The position numbers and the translations under genes are program-made. Of a DNA stretch of 64,000 nucleotides, positions 54,635 through 64,000 are shown one piece after another. The notes under the pieces were generated by a model, which saw only the letters and a list, made by a program, of their open reading frames with translations, was not told the DNA's origin and searched no databases. The DNA is from Neopestalotiopsis rosae (Eukaryota > Ascomycota > Sordariomycetes > Amphisphaeriales > Sporocadaceae). The stretch is taken from positions 1,736,001 to 1,800,000 of the forward strand of contig JALGAS010000001.1 of NCBI GenBank assembly GCA_023078685.1, written 5' to 3'. How positions within the stretch are numbered: the first letter of the stretch is position 1; each line of letters begins with the position of its first letter.

Positions 54635-55999
54635 CTATACTCTGATCCCTGATGACTCCGATAGATCGTCTCCGGTGCCATTCAAATTGGCCCATTCCTC
54701 GATATCGCGAACGAATCGTTGCGCAACACCCAACTTCACACCTTTGTCCACGAAAAATGTAGGATTTTGTGCTTCATGGACCAGTTCGAGGTCGAGCCCT
54801 TCATCTAGCGTGATGTCGCAAACTTTTTGATACTCTCTCCGCAGTGCTATTCGCGTGACCCTTGAGGCGAGCCAGTCGCAATAGTCCTGCACCGCCGCGT
54901 CAAGGGGCCCAGGAATGCTGAGCTTAATGCGGGCCCGTGCCGCATGCATTCCCGCAGACGGCGGCGTTTGTGGGGACGAACCCACTGCAGCTGTGGTTTC
55001 TGTCACCGCACTTGGCAGCACATTAGTAATATTGATCGGCGGGTATTTACCCTGCGATCCTCTATTTTGACGTTCCTGGAACTGTTGATCTTCCATGTAG
55101 AGTTGTTCTCGCAGGTCTTCCGGCACGTCGTCATGCGATTCCAACACATTTCCATCACGCACGTACTGAACGAGACGGACCATGTGGCGAGTTCTCAGCT
55201 TATACCGCTTTTTGGTGGCGCTGTCTCGCCAGCAGTGTGGCCCTACATCGCACGGAGGTCCGGGGCATCGCATGAGGCCATACACAAAGCGCCAACAAGA
55301 GGGATCCCCCGAAGCATCACGGTGCCCGTCAAGTTCTTGCAGCATCAATTCGGTAGCAGATCCAGCTTGTCCACTCGTTCTCGTTCGGGGCCCCTGTCGC
55401 CCAGCCGTTCCTGGGGCAGCCGCCTTCTCGACGAAATTGAAGGATAAGCTGATGCACAGATGCTTGCCAAGACGGAGTAAATCACTCCAGCCTCGTAGCT
55501 GCTTATCTACCAATGCCCAGTCGATATCTAACCCATCATAGCGTTTCACAAGCTTCCGCTTGCCCGTTACCGACACAGTCACTTTGGTATCGTCCGCTTC
55601 GAACGATTTATTAGCCGGAAGCTTCTTCTGTAGGACCGTCTTGACCTTCGAGTGTAGCGTAGTATCCCAGTATTCCTTGGGGGCGAGGACAACGTTTTGT
55701 TCCGTATCTTCAGCTTTGTTTCTATGGTTCAGGTTGATCCTCCATTCGATCGAATACTGGATTCGGTGAGGTCGCTCCGCCTCGTCCGTCGTATCCTCGC
55801 CGCAGTCACTCAGAGCGATGAAGGAAAGCTCACCGTACGATTCTGGTTGCGAAGACGGTAAATGATCACTCCTGTGAGTGTGAGAGGTGCCAGGTGTTTC
55901 CGGCACCGGGCTTTCGTTGTCATAGAAGCCAAAGGATGGGGACGGCGACCAAGCATCGTCTTGATTCCAGGAGGGAGTTCCCAAGTCGGCGATTTGCAT
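54635..55999 (-). CDS. Conserved-looking protein of unknown function with CWRD motif
   Basis: Intronless 454-aa frame, ATG at 55999. The first 70 residues are Ser/Pro-rich and look disordered. Residues 80-200 have a mixed alpha/beta appearance (IEWRINLNHRNK, DTTLHSKVKTVLQKKL, VSVTGKRKLVKRYDGLDIDW). A Cys-bearing block follows (SCWRFVYGLMRCPGPPCDVG, then PHCWRD) and then a helical end (DYCDWLASRV). The Cys/His spacing suggests a metal site. No named family is claimed. Proteins of this general kind are often found in repeat-rich fungal islands (impression, unverified). It lies inside the NLR spacer and is transcribed toward the transposase. Confidence 0.65.
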   Translation of the reverse strand: MQIADLGTPSWNQDDAWSPSPSFGFYDNESPVPETPGTSHTHRSDHLPSSQPESYGELSFIALSDCGEDTTDEAERPHRIQYSIEWRINLNHRNKAEDTEQNVVLAPKEYWDTTLHSKVKTVLQKKLPANKSFEADDTKVTVSVTGKRKLVKRYDGLDIDWALVDKQLRGWSDLLRLGKHLCISLSFNFVEKAAAPGTAGRQGPRTRTSGQAGSATELMLQELDGHRDASGDPSCWRFVYGLMRCPGPPCDVGPHCWRDSATKKRYKLRTRHMVRLVQYVRDGNVLESHDDVPEDLREQLYMEDQQFQERQNRGSQGKYPPINITNVLPSAVTETTAAVGSSPQTPPSAGMHAARARIKLSIPGPLDAAVQDYCDWLASRVTRIALRREYQKVCDITLDEGLDLELVHEAQNPTFFVDKGVKLGVAQRFVRDIEEWANLNGTGDDLSESSGIRV

Positions 56000-56585
56000 A
56001 ATTGTAGCAATAAGTCAAGTGCTGTAATGTTGCGTGAAAGCCAGTCACTTTCAGAAGATCTGGTCATCAGAAGGTCTGGTTTTAAGAAGATCTGGCGGAC
56101 GCATTTTCACAAACAAATTGAACCCCAGAGAAGCCAGTGACCAGGCAGACGTGCGGGTCCCTTTCAAGAACAAGAACAAACAGACGTAGTGGGAAGCATG
56201 GCCTAAGCTTACAACCCTCTATCCCTTGCATCCAATTATCATGGGAAGCATGTCAGCGTGAACCATGTTGCCGTTGGATGAACCTCGCGATGGACTGGAG
56301 TCGCCATGGAAAACGATGCACAGCCCGCTTTGACGTCCTAATCCATTCGGCCCTGTAGATGGATTCAGCAAATGTTACACTAAGTTTGCAAGCGACGAAC
56401 GCTAGCTTCATCGCATGAATTCTTAACGCTGATTGGTTGGGCGTATCCGGCGCGGGGTCGAGAAGCTGAGCACGACTTCAACATCGTAAGGCTGGGCCGT
56501 AGTCGACGACATGCCTTCCACATCGCAATCAGCCTCAGATAAGATTCGGGAATAAAGCGAGGTTTGTAGCTGTCCTGATAAAATC
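56000..56585. other. Spacer between NLR copies, right part
   Basis: Promoter interval of NLR copy 2 and of the 454-aa gene (divergent). The repeated GAAGATCTGG at 56053-56095 (three near-copies) is the only pattern noted. Confidence 0.5.
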
Positions 56586-59500
56586 ATGGTGAGCGCAATC
56601 ATCTTTTTGATCAGGTTCAGAACTAACGATGATAGCCGCTACGACAGCTCTTCCCGCCAGTCGACGGCGACGCTACGGCTAGCGGTAAAGCCAAAGTGGA
56701 GTGAGCGCACATCTCCCGTCTGTCCCATCAAGGTTTCCTTCTCCACTAACTATTTCTCCCTTCTCTCTGGCATTTAGCCTCATCGCAGTCCACGGCCTCA
56801 ACCCCCGGAGCAAGAAGGATGCCGACCACGCGTGGGACACCTGGCGCACGCCGGCGGGCGACGCAGGCCGGCTGTGGCTGCGCGACGACCTGCCGACCGT
56901 CCTGCCCGAGACGCGCATCTTCCTGTACGAGTACAACGCGACGGCGGTCTACGGCAAAGACCGAGATACGTTCATCGGCAAGGCGAACGAGCTGCTGGAG
57001 GCGATCCGAATAAAGAGACGTAACGCCGAGACCCGACCGATCATCCTGCTCGGCCACAGCATGGGCGGCTTGTTGATCAAACAGGCCCTGATCAACGCGC
57101 ATAACAATTCCAATTACGAAGGCATCAAAAGCGCCACGAAAGGCCTGGTGTTCTTCGCAACCCCGCACAATGGCGGGGATGGGATTTTGGTCAGCCTTGG
57201 CGGTATAGCAGCTAAGATTGCGACCAAAGCAGGCTTCCAGAAGGGAGACGATGTCTTGGAAGTGCTCAAGAGCGGCAGTATGTTTTCGGATATCATGCAG
57301 GAGCACTGGCGGCACCGCCTGCTCGATTACGATATTGTGTCGTTCTGGGGGGCCCAAGATAGTGTGAGTTGCTCTTCTTTCTTTCTTTGTTTCGTTCTTC
57401 GAAATAGCCTGGTTTTGAGATACTAATTGTTTGTCAAAGATCGTCCCAAGGGAAAGCGCGCGGCTAGGCCTGCCAGGCGATCGGGAGAATGTGGTCAAGC
57501 TGAACGCAGACCACAGCAGTGTCTGCAAGTTCGGGCCGGATCAGGAGGACCAAGACAACCTCGAATTGGTGCAAGGCAACATCCTAGACGTATTCGAGAA
57601 GGCCCTCAAAACGAGTGAGTGTTTTGCTATGCCGTCGGTGATGCCTGTGACAAACATGGATGCGGCGGAGGATAAAGCGGCAGACGACAGGCTCCGAATA
57701 CGATTCGCTGGCCTGCAAGGGAGTCAGGCATAAGGACGAATGCTAGGCAGTCAGACAATAAGAAATAGTTTTGTTCGTTTTCGCGTCTTTTTGTCTCCTG
57801 CTAACGAACGTACCAAGGCAATGTACCATCTCAAGAAATCAGGAAAACGCATCCACGGCACTGCCATATCCCCCTTCCGCAGAACCGCAAGTTTACCGGA
57901 CGGAGCGAAGTGCTTCAACGCCTCCAGGAAAAGCTTTTTATCCAGTCAGACTGTCAGAAGCTCGCAGTGCTAGGCCTAGGAGGCGTAGGTAAGACGTCAG
58001 TGGCACTGCAGTTTGCGTATTGGGTGAAAGAGAATCAGCCAGACTACTCTGTGCTGTGGATATCGGCGTACAGTCGCACGGGTTTCGACCAGGCATATGG
58101 GGAGATTGCCAGGCGTCTAGGGGTCAAAGCGAACAGCAAGGACGAAGATTCTCGAGAGCTGGTTCGACAACATCTTGAGTCAGAAGAGAATGGCAAGTGG
58201 TTTCTCGTCGTCGACAATGTTGACGACGTAGACATCCTATACGGGGAGTCTGACCCCGACTCTGACACTGACTCCGACTCCGATTTTGATGGCGCATCCG
58301 ATCATGGCATTTACCAGTACCTGCCAAGGAGCGAGAACTGTGTCCTTCTATTTACCACGCGAGTATTGAAGGTGGCCACGCTGTTAGCAGAGAATCACGT
58401 GGTCGAGGTAGAAGCAATGTCCCCCGGAGAGGCAAAGGCTCTGATGGAGACGTCTCTTACGAGTAAGCAGCTTCTTCAGGATGAAGACAAAGCTAAGGAG
58501 CTTATGAAAGAACTTACGCACCTCCCCTTGGCCATCGCACAGGCTGCCGCATATTTTAATTGCAACCCTCACTTAACTATCGATCGTTATCTGGAAATGC
58601 TGCATGGCACGGAGGAAGATATGATCAGTCTGCTTCGCGAGAAAATCCGTGCCGATACTCTATTCCAGAAGTCACAGCGAGCAGTAGCGACAACCTGGCT
58701 CGTATCCTTTAACCAGATGCAGCTGCGACATAAAGACGCCACTGAAATCCTCTCATTTGTGTCCTGTATCGAACCTAAGACAATTCCGCGCTCGATCCTG
58801 CCTCAGATGGCGACGCCAAAGAAGACAGAAGACGCGATCGGCACGCTCTGTGGATACGCATTTCTGGTTAGTAGAGAAAATGGAGATATATTCGAGATGC
58901 ATCGGCTGGTGCATGTAGCGATAAGGAATTGGAACCAGCGGTATGATCGGGCGACAGAAGCGACATTAGGTGCTATCCGTCAACTGAATGTGGTGTTTCC
59001 GTCGAGCGATACGATGAACCGCGGCCGCTGGAGGGCGTATCTGCCACACGCCATACGGGCGCTTCGCGAGAGTAAGGAGCACCGTGTACAGGAGAGGTAC
59101 GATTTGTTTTACCGAGTGGGCCAATGCTTCTTTCAGGACAGACGATTCAAAGAAGCAGTGGAGGCTTTGGAAGAGGTGGCTAATTGGAGGAGAGATCAGA
59201 TGTCTGATATGGATCCGGCTCGGGTAATATCTGAACACTGGCTCGCAAGCGCATACCTGTCTGACAGGCGGATCAAGGAGGCGATCGTGATGTTCGAGCA
59301 TGTGGTGGCGGTTCGAGAGCAGACGCTGGACGAGAGGGATCACTCTCGACTGGCGTCGCAACACGAGCTCGCAAGCGCATACCTGCAAGACAGGCGGATC
59401 AAGGAGGCGATCGTGATGTTCGAGCATGTGGTGGCGGTTCAAGAGCAGACGCTGGACGAGAGGGATCACTCTCGACTGGCGTCGCAACACGCGCTCGCAA

Positions 59501-60276
59501 GCGCATACCTGGACGACAGGCGGATTAAGGAGGCGATCGTGATGTTCGAGCATGTGGTGGCGGTTCAAGAGCAGACGCTGGACGAGAGGGATCACTCTCG
59601 ACTGGCGTCGCAACACGCGCTCGCAAGCGCATACCTGCAAGACAGGCGGATTAAGGAGGCGATCGTGATGTTCGAGCATGTGGTGGCGGTTCGAGAGCAG
59701 ACGCTGGACGAGAGGGATCACTCTCGACTGGCGTCGCAACATGCGCTCGCAAGCGCATACCTGGACGACAGGCGGACCAAGGAGGCGATCGTGATGTTCG
59801 AGCATGTGGTGGCGGTTCAAGAGCAGACGCTGGACGAGAGGGATCACTCTCGACTGGCGTCGCAACACGAGCTCGCAAGCGCATACCTGGACGACAGGCG
59901 GACCAAGGAGGCGATTGTGATGTTCGAGCATGTGGTGGCGGTTCGAGAGCAGACGCTGGACGAGAGGGATCACTCTCGACTGGCGTCGCAACATGCGCTC
60001 GCAAGCGCATACCTGGACGACAGGCGGACCAAGGAGGCGATCGTGATGTTCGAGCATGTGGTGGCGGTTCGAGAGCAGACGCTGGACGAGAGGGATCATG
60101 ATCGACTGGCGTCACAACACGAACTCGCAAGGGCCTACCTAGCTGATGGTGAAATTCAGGAAGCAGTCGTCCTTCTTGAGCATGTTGTGGCTATGAAATC
60201 GGAAATACTTGCGCCTGATGATTACAGTCTACATATTTCAATAGATTTGCTAGCAGATGCCAGAGAGGCAATATGA
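56586..60276 (+). CDS. NLR: alpha/beta-hydrolase-NB-ARC-TPR, copy 2
   Basis: Five in-phase coding exons: 56586-56588 (only the ATG), 56636-56700, 56778-57363, 57440-57614 and 57818-60276, giving 1095 aa. Exons 2, 3 and 4 have exactly the lengths of copy 1 (65, 586 and 175 nt). Same hydrolase landmarks (LLGHSMGG, FFATPHNGGDG, HSSVCKF), same P-loop GLGGVGKT, Walker B WFLVVDNVDD, LTHLPLAIAQAAAY and FEMHRLVHVA. An acidic run (DSDTDSDSDFD) lies after Walker B. The C-terminus has seven 42-aa TPR units plus a diverged last one. Intron 1 has a textbook CTAAC branch site. No lesion was seen, so both copies could make protein. Function is inferred from the family: non-self or damage sensing with a lipase/esterase-like output. 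Confidence 0.9.
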
Positions 60277-60489
60277 GGGTATTTCATTTATATAGCAGAC
60301 TGTTTTAGTTCAGTAGGGGAGGCAGTTCCTTTTATAGATTAATATGCATATAAGCGAGTGATCCAGATCCGGACCTGTACTTGTGTTGATGACAGTATAC
60401 ATAGAGTCAGCTATCATCCCTGTCATGAGGTCCGTGCACAGGGAGTGGAAGAGTAGAGGGGGAGGACACTGCTTTCGCTAGCAACTGTA
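56636..60489 (+). repeat. Inverted-repeat arm 2 (NLR copy 2 and its 3' flank)
   Basis: Partner of 48157-51732. The arm is longer because of two additional TPR units and an 18-nt acidic expansion. Identity looks highest in the hydrolase exon and the 3' flank and lower in the NB-ARC region. Confidence 0.9.
59266..60147 (+). repeat. Seven 126-bp TPR-encoding tandem repeats
   Basis: Seven 42-codon units, closer to one another than most are to units of copy 1, with RR(I/T)KEAIVMFEHVVAV and TLDERDHSRLASQH nearly invariant. The open minus-strand frames across this block are a by-product of the periodicity. Confidence 0.92.
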
Positions 60490-61988
60490 GTATGAGAGCA
60501 CATTAACCATCAGGGTTCCCCTGGGAAGTATCATGGTTGAACGGGTTTGAGAGGTATTTTCCAAGAAACACGAAAAAGTCAACTCGGATTTCGTCACTAC
60601 TCGACCTTTCTTATCCTTCCGCGCTATTCTGGTGAGTATCTGGAAAGGTGGCCTGTACATGATTCCGGATCCTGTGACGGTAGCTGCAACGGGTGAAACG
60701 TTATCATAGCCTTATTGTCTGCAACGGAACCGGCTTCCGCCTTTCTGGACTGGAATGGTATCCATTTCCGGCGCTGACACGATGATTTTATTTGCTGACT
60801 TATTGCATGCGAGGGGTTACCGACTTGCGTATAAATATGTAGCGACTCGCTGATTCTGAAAATCATCGCATGCTGGCAAACTTCACAATACTCCTCTGCA
60901 GGGTAGATAAAATAATCTGAACTACAAGCAGTCTGGAAATTTTGAGCGTTCGAGCGAACGACCACGACGATATGCCTTTGATCATTTACTACCTTGTCAT
61001 GTAGTACCGTGTGGCCGTCATGGGCAAGTCCAGAGTTTGTCTCTCCTCCGCTATTTCTGGATCGCTAGAGTCAATTTGCGTGACAAACTTGTACATCCAG
61101 TTTCCCGTTTAGGATGCGCTTTTTTCTTTCCTTGGAAGATTCCGCAATAGAACGTAATTCTGTGGTACGGGCTTCAATCCTAGCTCTCATAGCACGAAAG
61201 CAGCGTCCTGGAGACACTTTTGTACAGTTTCGTGTCGACTTCCCACATCCGTTTCAACCCTCTTCATGAATACCTTGGAATGTACCGATGCATATTTTTC
61301 CAACAAAATGCGGTGTGCCATCGTAGCGGATCACGGTCATAAGACCCGTATCGGTCAGATTAACCTCCCTCTCTGTTGCCACTCTTTCCTAACCTCACAG
61401 GGCAGGAACAGTAAACTACACGATCTACGTCAAAGAAGTCAAGAAGCGCTTATCACCGAGTCTTAACCGTTGAGACCATGAGCACGCCCGAAAAGGCATT
61501 TGCGCACGATCCTGAAGCATCAAGAAATTCACGAGGCTGTATGGGATAACAACACTTTGATCATCAATGAGTTTGCTGCCGCACACTAGGAAATGCCAAT
61601 CTGTGCCGTACGAAAAGAATAATTTTCTTATCCTATCTGCTTGTTGTTGCAATAATTCAACACCCCGACAGTCGATCGACAAGTGCAAAATTATAAGAGC
61701 GCTCGTGCGAGGGATTTCTCAAGACTTATTTAAAAACCAATAAGCTCTCTCTAAGTTACTTGGGGTTGCTCTAAGAGCTGATGGAAAGCTAGCATTCAGT
61801 AGCAAGAATGGGCCATGAATTCATGGAGCAGATCAAAAGACGGAGGGTCCCTCGAAGAGGGCGTTTCTCCTTTCTCTTTCTTTTCTTCTCTCCCCCACCC
61901 CTCTTCCTGGTGTCCTTTTCTCAGAATGGTTATCAGGACAGATATCATAAACAGAGCGGGTGAATGTCTCTAGCCTCAGTCACGGGGC
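60490..61988. other. Intergenic
   Basis: About 1.5 kb without a supported gene. Contains the second copy of the dispersed repeat (61318-61425) and a CT-rich block at 61856-61920. Frames at 60478-60965 (minus) show no domains. Confidence 0.5.
61318..61425 (+). repeat. Dispersed repeat, copy B (matches 24606-24690)
   Basis: See copy A at 24606; the shared blocks occur in the same order and on the same strand, with a few small length differences. Confidence 0.6.
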
Positions 61989-64000
61989 TCAGCGGAGGTT
62001 ATAGGCCACAAATTTACCACAAGTACTGGTCCAGATCGCATCTAGCTCGCTATAGGTGTAATCAATGAACCCGTCGTAGTATTCCTCTCTTGTCTTTGGG
62101 TCAAAGTGAGGAATGGCTGCAATCGACCGCTCAAATTCCGCCCTTTGACTCGAGTTGCCACAAGTGCGCACGAAACGCTGTCGTCGCTCGGCTGTGATGA
62201 TTTCATCGTACGCCTCGGCATACTGCGATGCATCTTCGCCGGCATATTTTTCACAAAATTCGCCATAAGCCATCATTTCATGGAACTCTTGAAAGGCGTC
62301 TCGCATTGCGTCGACGGCTTGGTTGTAGATGATTCGGGGTGCCCATTGCTGTGTATACTGGCTGTAAATCTCCGAGGCCGGGTCCTGGATCCCATTGACG
62401 TGAAGAGCAACTTTGATCAACATGTATTTGGCCAGATTTGGCATCCCCTCCACCACTGAAGCATGATTATTCGTGTCAGTCCAGTCGACGTCTTGAAATC
62501 TTTTCTTTCCCGTATCCGCGATCACTTGCTTTCCGTGACCGATCAGACCAAGCTCAGTGGCATTGCAAAGCGTTCCCTCCACGGTCTGGTAGAGTCTCCC
62601 TTTCGCAAAGTGTGGCTTTCCAGGAAAGGACTCCTTAACCTTGCCAGCTAAGGCTCTTAGTAGTATGTTACCTTCAGCCGACAGCATCCTCGAGCCGAGA
62701 ACACAATCAAAGCTTTGCCCATTCAGCTTTACCTTGCCCGCCACAGGATCGAAGTGGATGTCTCGATACGGGCTCTCTTGATGTGACATGACACCTTGCT
62801 CGAAAAGATTTGCGAAGTAGTGCGCGACAGACCCAGACGCGGCGGCCACGAAAGAGCGGAATGCCCTAGAATGAGCCTCGTGGAAGACATCGCACTTCTG
62901 ATCGCTTGCACGCTCTAGCTTGGTGTTGTAGCTGGCCAGAGACCGGAGAAAGTGCAGACCGGCACGGTCCTTGACAATGCGATGGACAGAACTTAAGCGA
63001 GTGTCATCCCCGATAGTTCGGCCGCTTTGCACATCACCTCCGGTGAATGTTTTGAGAATACCATACTGCAGAAGCCCTGACCATGTCACACCTGCACCGT
63101 ACGCTGTAGTCTGCTTGGAGTGGCTTAATAACTGGCTCAGTATCTCTCGTTGGATAATGCTTGGGCATTGGAGTGCTGTCATAGCTTGTGACGGCAATAA
63201 CCCGAGAGATCTAGCGACCGCAGCTGTCAGAATCTTCAGCAGCCCGGCCAGACCGCCACAAGATCGATCCATCAGAGCCGCTCTGATGATGAGCGAGGGC
63301 AAGGGAAAGTATACGTGCTCGGGCCAGGCAGTGTCCCTCGATAGACTCGGTGCCACAAATCGGCTTCCATCGCTGCTTACAGCCGTGAACACGCCTTTGT
63401 AGTCCTGGAAACAATCATTGAAGACAGAACTCAAAGTCTCTGACTCGCTGTCAAATGCAAGTTGCGCTGATCGGCTTCCAATCACCGCATTATCCATGGC
63501 CGAGAGGCTCGTACCCAGTATCAAAATGCGAGCATCGCTCTTCAGTTTTCCATTTGTGTGAAGTAGATCGAATCGCTTATAAAATTGTTGAATGTCGTCG
63601 AGATTAGCCTCTCCAAGGAACGTTCGGTCCAGCACAGGCCCGCCGAATGGGGTTTTGCTAGTAGTCCCCGTTGCGAACACGATATGGTCGAAGGCGTGCC
63701 TCGTTGATGGATGGAATTCGGCTGACATGGTTGGCTTGGTCACTAGAATAGGTCGAGAAGGATCTGTTGTTACGTCGCAATGGACCACATCGGTCTCGTA
63801 GTGAAAGCTGAACTCAAGAAGCGGGATATACCTCTGTGCCTCCGATATGACGAAGTCAAACTGCTTCTGCAGAAACTTCCCGTGTGTGCCGCGGGTGATG
63901 AATGGCATTGTCGCGTCGATCTTGCCGCTAGGAGTCATAGCCTGGCGCAGGTTGGCTGCAGCGGCCGTGTTAACTCGTTGGTACTCGGCCATTGTCTCAT
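61989..64000 (-). CDS. FAD/NAD(P)-binding protein, N-terminus outside the window
   Basis: At least 667 residues without an intron, running off the window edge. FDHIVFATGTTSKTPF is the ATG-type motif of FAD/NAD(P)-dependent oxidoreductases, and ARILILGTSLSAMDNAVIG is the second dinucleotide-binding region (GxSxSA). The layout fits NAD_binding_9-type FAD-NAD(P)-binding proteins. The first GxGxxG FAD site expected at the N-terminus is not present and should lie upstream of 64000, so the ATG at 63992 is probably internal. The C-terminal half (helical, with SELDAIWTSTCGKF) is unassigned. Substrate and pathway are unknown. Confidence 0.7.
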   Translation of the reverse strand, partial: ETMAEYQRVNTAAAANLRQAMTPSGKIDATMPFITRGTHGKFLQKQFDFVISEAQRYIPLLEFSFHYETDVVHCDVTTDPSRPILVTKPTMSAEFHPSTRHAFDHIVFATGTTSKTPFGGPVLDRTFLGEANLDDIQQFYKRFDLLHTNGKLKSDARILILGTSLSAMDNAVIGSRSAQLAFDSESETLSSVFNDCFQDYKGVFTAVSSDGSRFVAPSLSRDTAWPEHVYFPLPSLIIRAALMDRSCGGLAGLLKILTAAVARSLGLLPSQAMTALQCPSIIQREILSQLLSHSKQTTAYGAGVTWSGLLQYGILKTFTGGDVQSGRTIGDDTRLSSVHRIVKDRAGLHFLRSLASYNTKLERASDQKCDVFHEAHSRAFRSFVAAASGSVAHYFANLFEQGVMSHQESPYRDIHFDPVAGKVKLNGQSFDCVLGSRMLSAEGNILLRALAGKVKESFPGKPHFAKGRLYQTVEGTLCNATELGLIGHGKQVIADTGKKRFQDVDWTDTNNHASVVEGMPNLAKYMLIKVALHVNGIQDPASEIYSQYTQQWAPRIIYNQAVDAMRDAFQEFHEMMAYGEFCEKYAGEDASQYAEAYDEIITAERRQRFVRTCGNSSQRAEFERSIAAIPHFDPKTREEYYDGFIDYTYSELDAIWTSTCGKFVAYNLR

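Noticed and set aside
58966..60130. A 377-aa minus-strand frame opposite NLR copy 2
   Set aside because: It only mirrors the 126-bp TPR repeats and lacks any domain; the sense frame is clearly coding.
48496..60147. 126-bp tandem units considered as a CRISPR-like array
   Set aside because: Units are contiguous coding repeats without spacers, in a eukaryotic gene.

Overview
The window is nuclear DNA of a filamentous ascomycete (Pezizomycotina). The reasons are: many short GT-AG introns (about 45-140 nt) with CTAAC/CTGAC-type branch sites; Zn2Cys6, HMG-box, BTB and DUF7708-NACHT/NB-ARC families typical of filamentous fungi; and hAT and Tc1/mariner relics. No rRNA, tRNA, CRISPR array or bacterial operon was seen. 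The species cannot be fixed from the sequence.

Layout. 0-10 kb: a ubiquitin C-terminal hydrolase (UCH), a long ankyrin protein convergent with it, and an intact NLR-type protein with DUF7708, NACHT and three C2H2 fingers. 10-12.8 kb: a gene-poor stretch with three of four copies of a 23-bp perfect palindrome (the fourth is at 141). 12.8-27.5 kb: ordinary genes, namely a Zn2Cys6 factor, a coiled-coil protein, a small polytopic membrane protein, a basic/acidic nuclear-looking protein, an HMG-box protein resembling MAT-type factors, a coiled-coil protein, and a BTB protein carrying thirteen identical 15-bp repeats. 28-39 kb: a graveyard. It holds a broken GH64 glucanase, a broken PNP_UDP-NACHT receptor, a second PNP_UDP scrap, a duplicated piece of the 6-10 kb NLR, a truncated mariner transposase, an 18-bp minisatellite family in six arrays and a foldback element. 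A RING protein and two divergent kinase-like genes also lie there. 40-47.9 kb: a 526-aa protein, an RZ-finger remnant, a 5'-truncated hAT element, and scraps of a kinase/FTA2-like gene and of a transcription factor.

48.1-60.5 kb is the most striking part. Two intact, near-identical receptors (alpha/beta-hydrolase, NB-ARC, TPR) lie as a divergent inverted repeat with arms of about 3.6 and 3.9 kb. The roughly 4.9-kb spacer holds an intact mariner-type transposase, a 139-bp hairpin and an unknown gene. The two proteins are 1005 and 1095 aa. The whole difference is two extra 42-aa TPR units plus six extra acidic residues after the Walker B region. The window ends in a partial FAD/NAD(P)-binding protein.

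How the genes relate: four STAND/NLR loci (two intact classes, one of them duplicated, plus one dead) and several NLR fragments form a fungal NLR island. By family knowledge these are candidate non-self recognition or heterokaryon-incompatibility receptors. Here that role is inferred, not shown. Gene structures were built by hand, requiring frame-compatible GT-AG introns.
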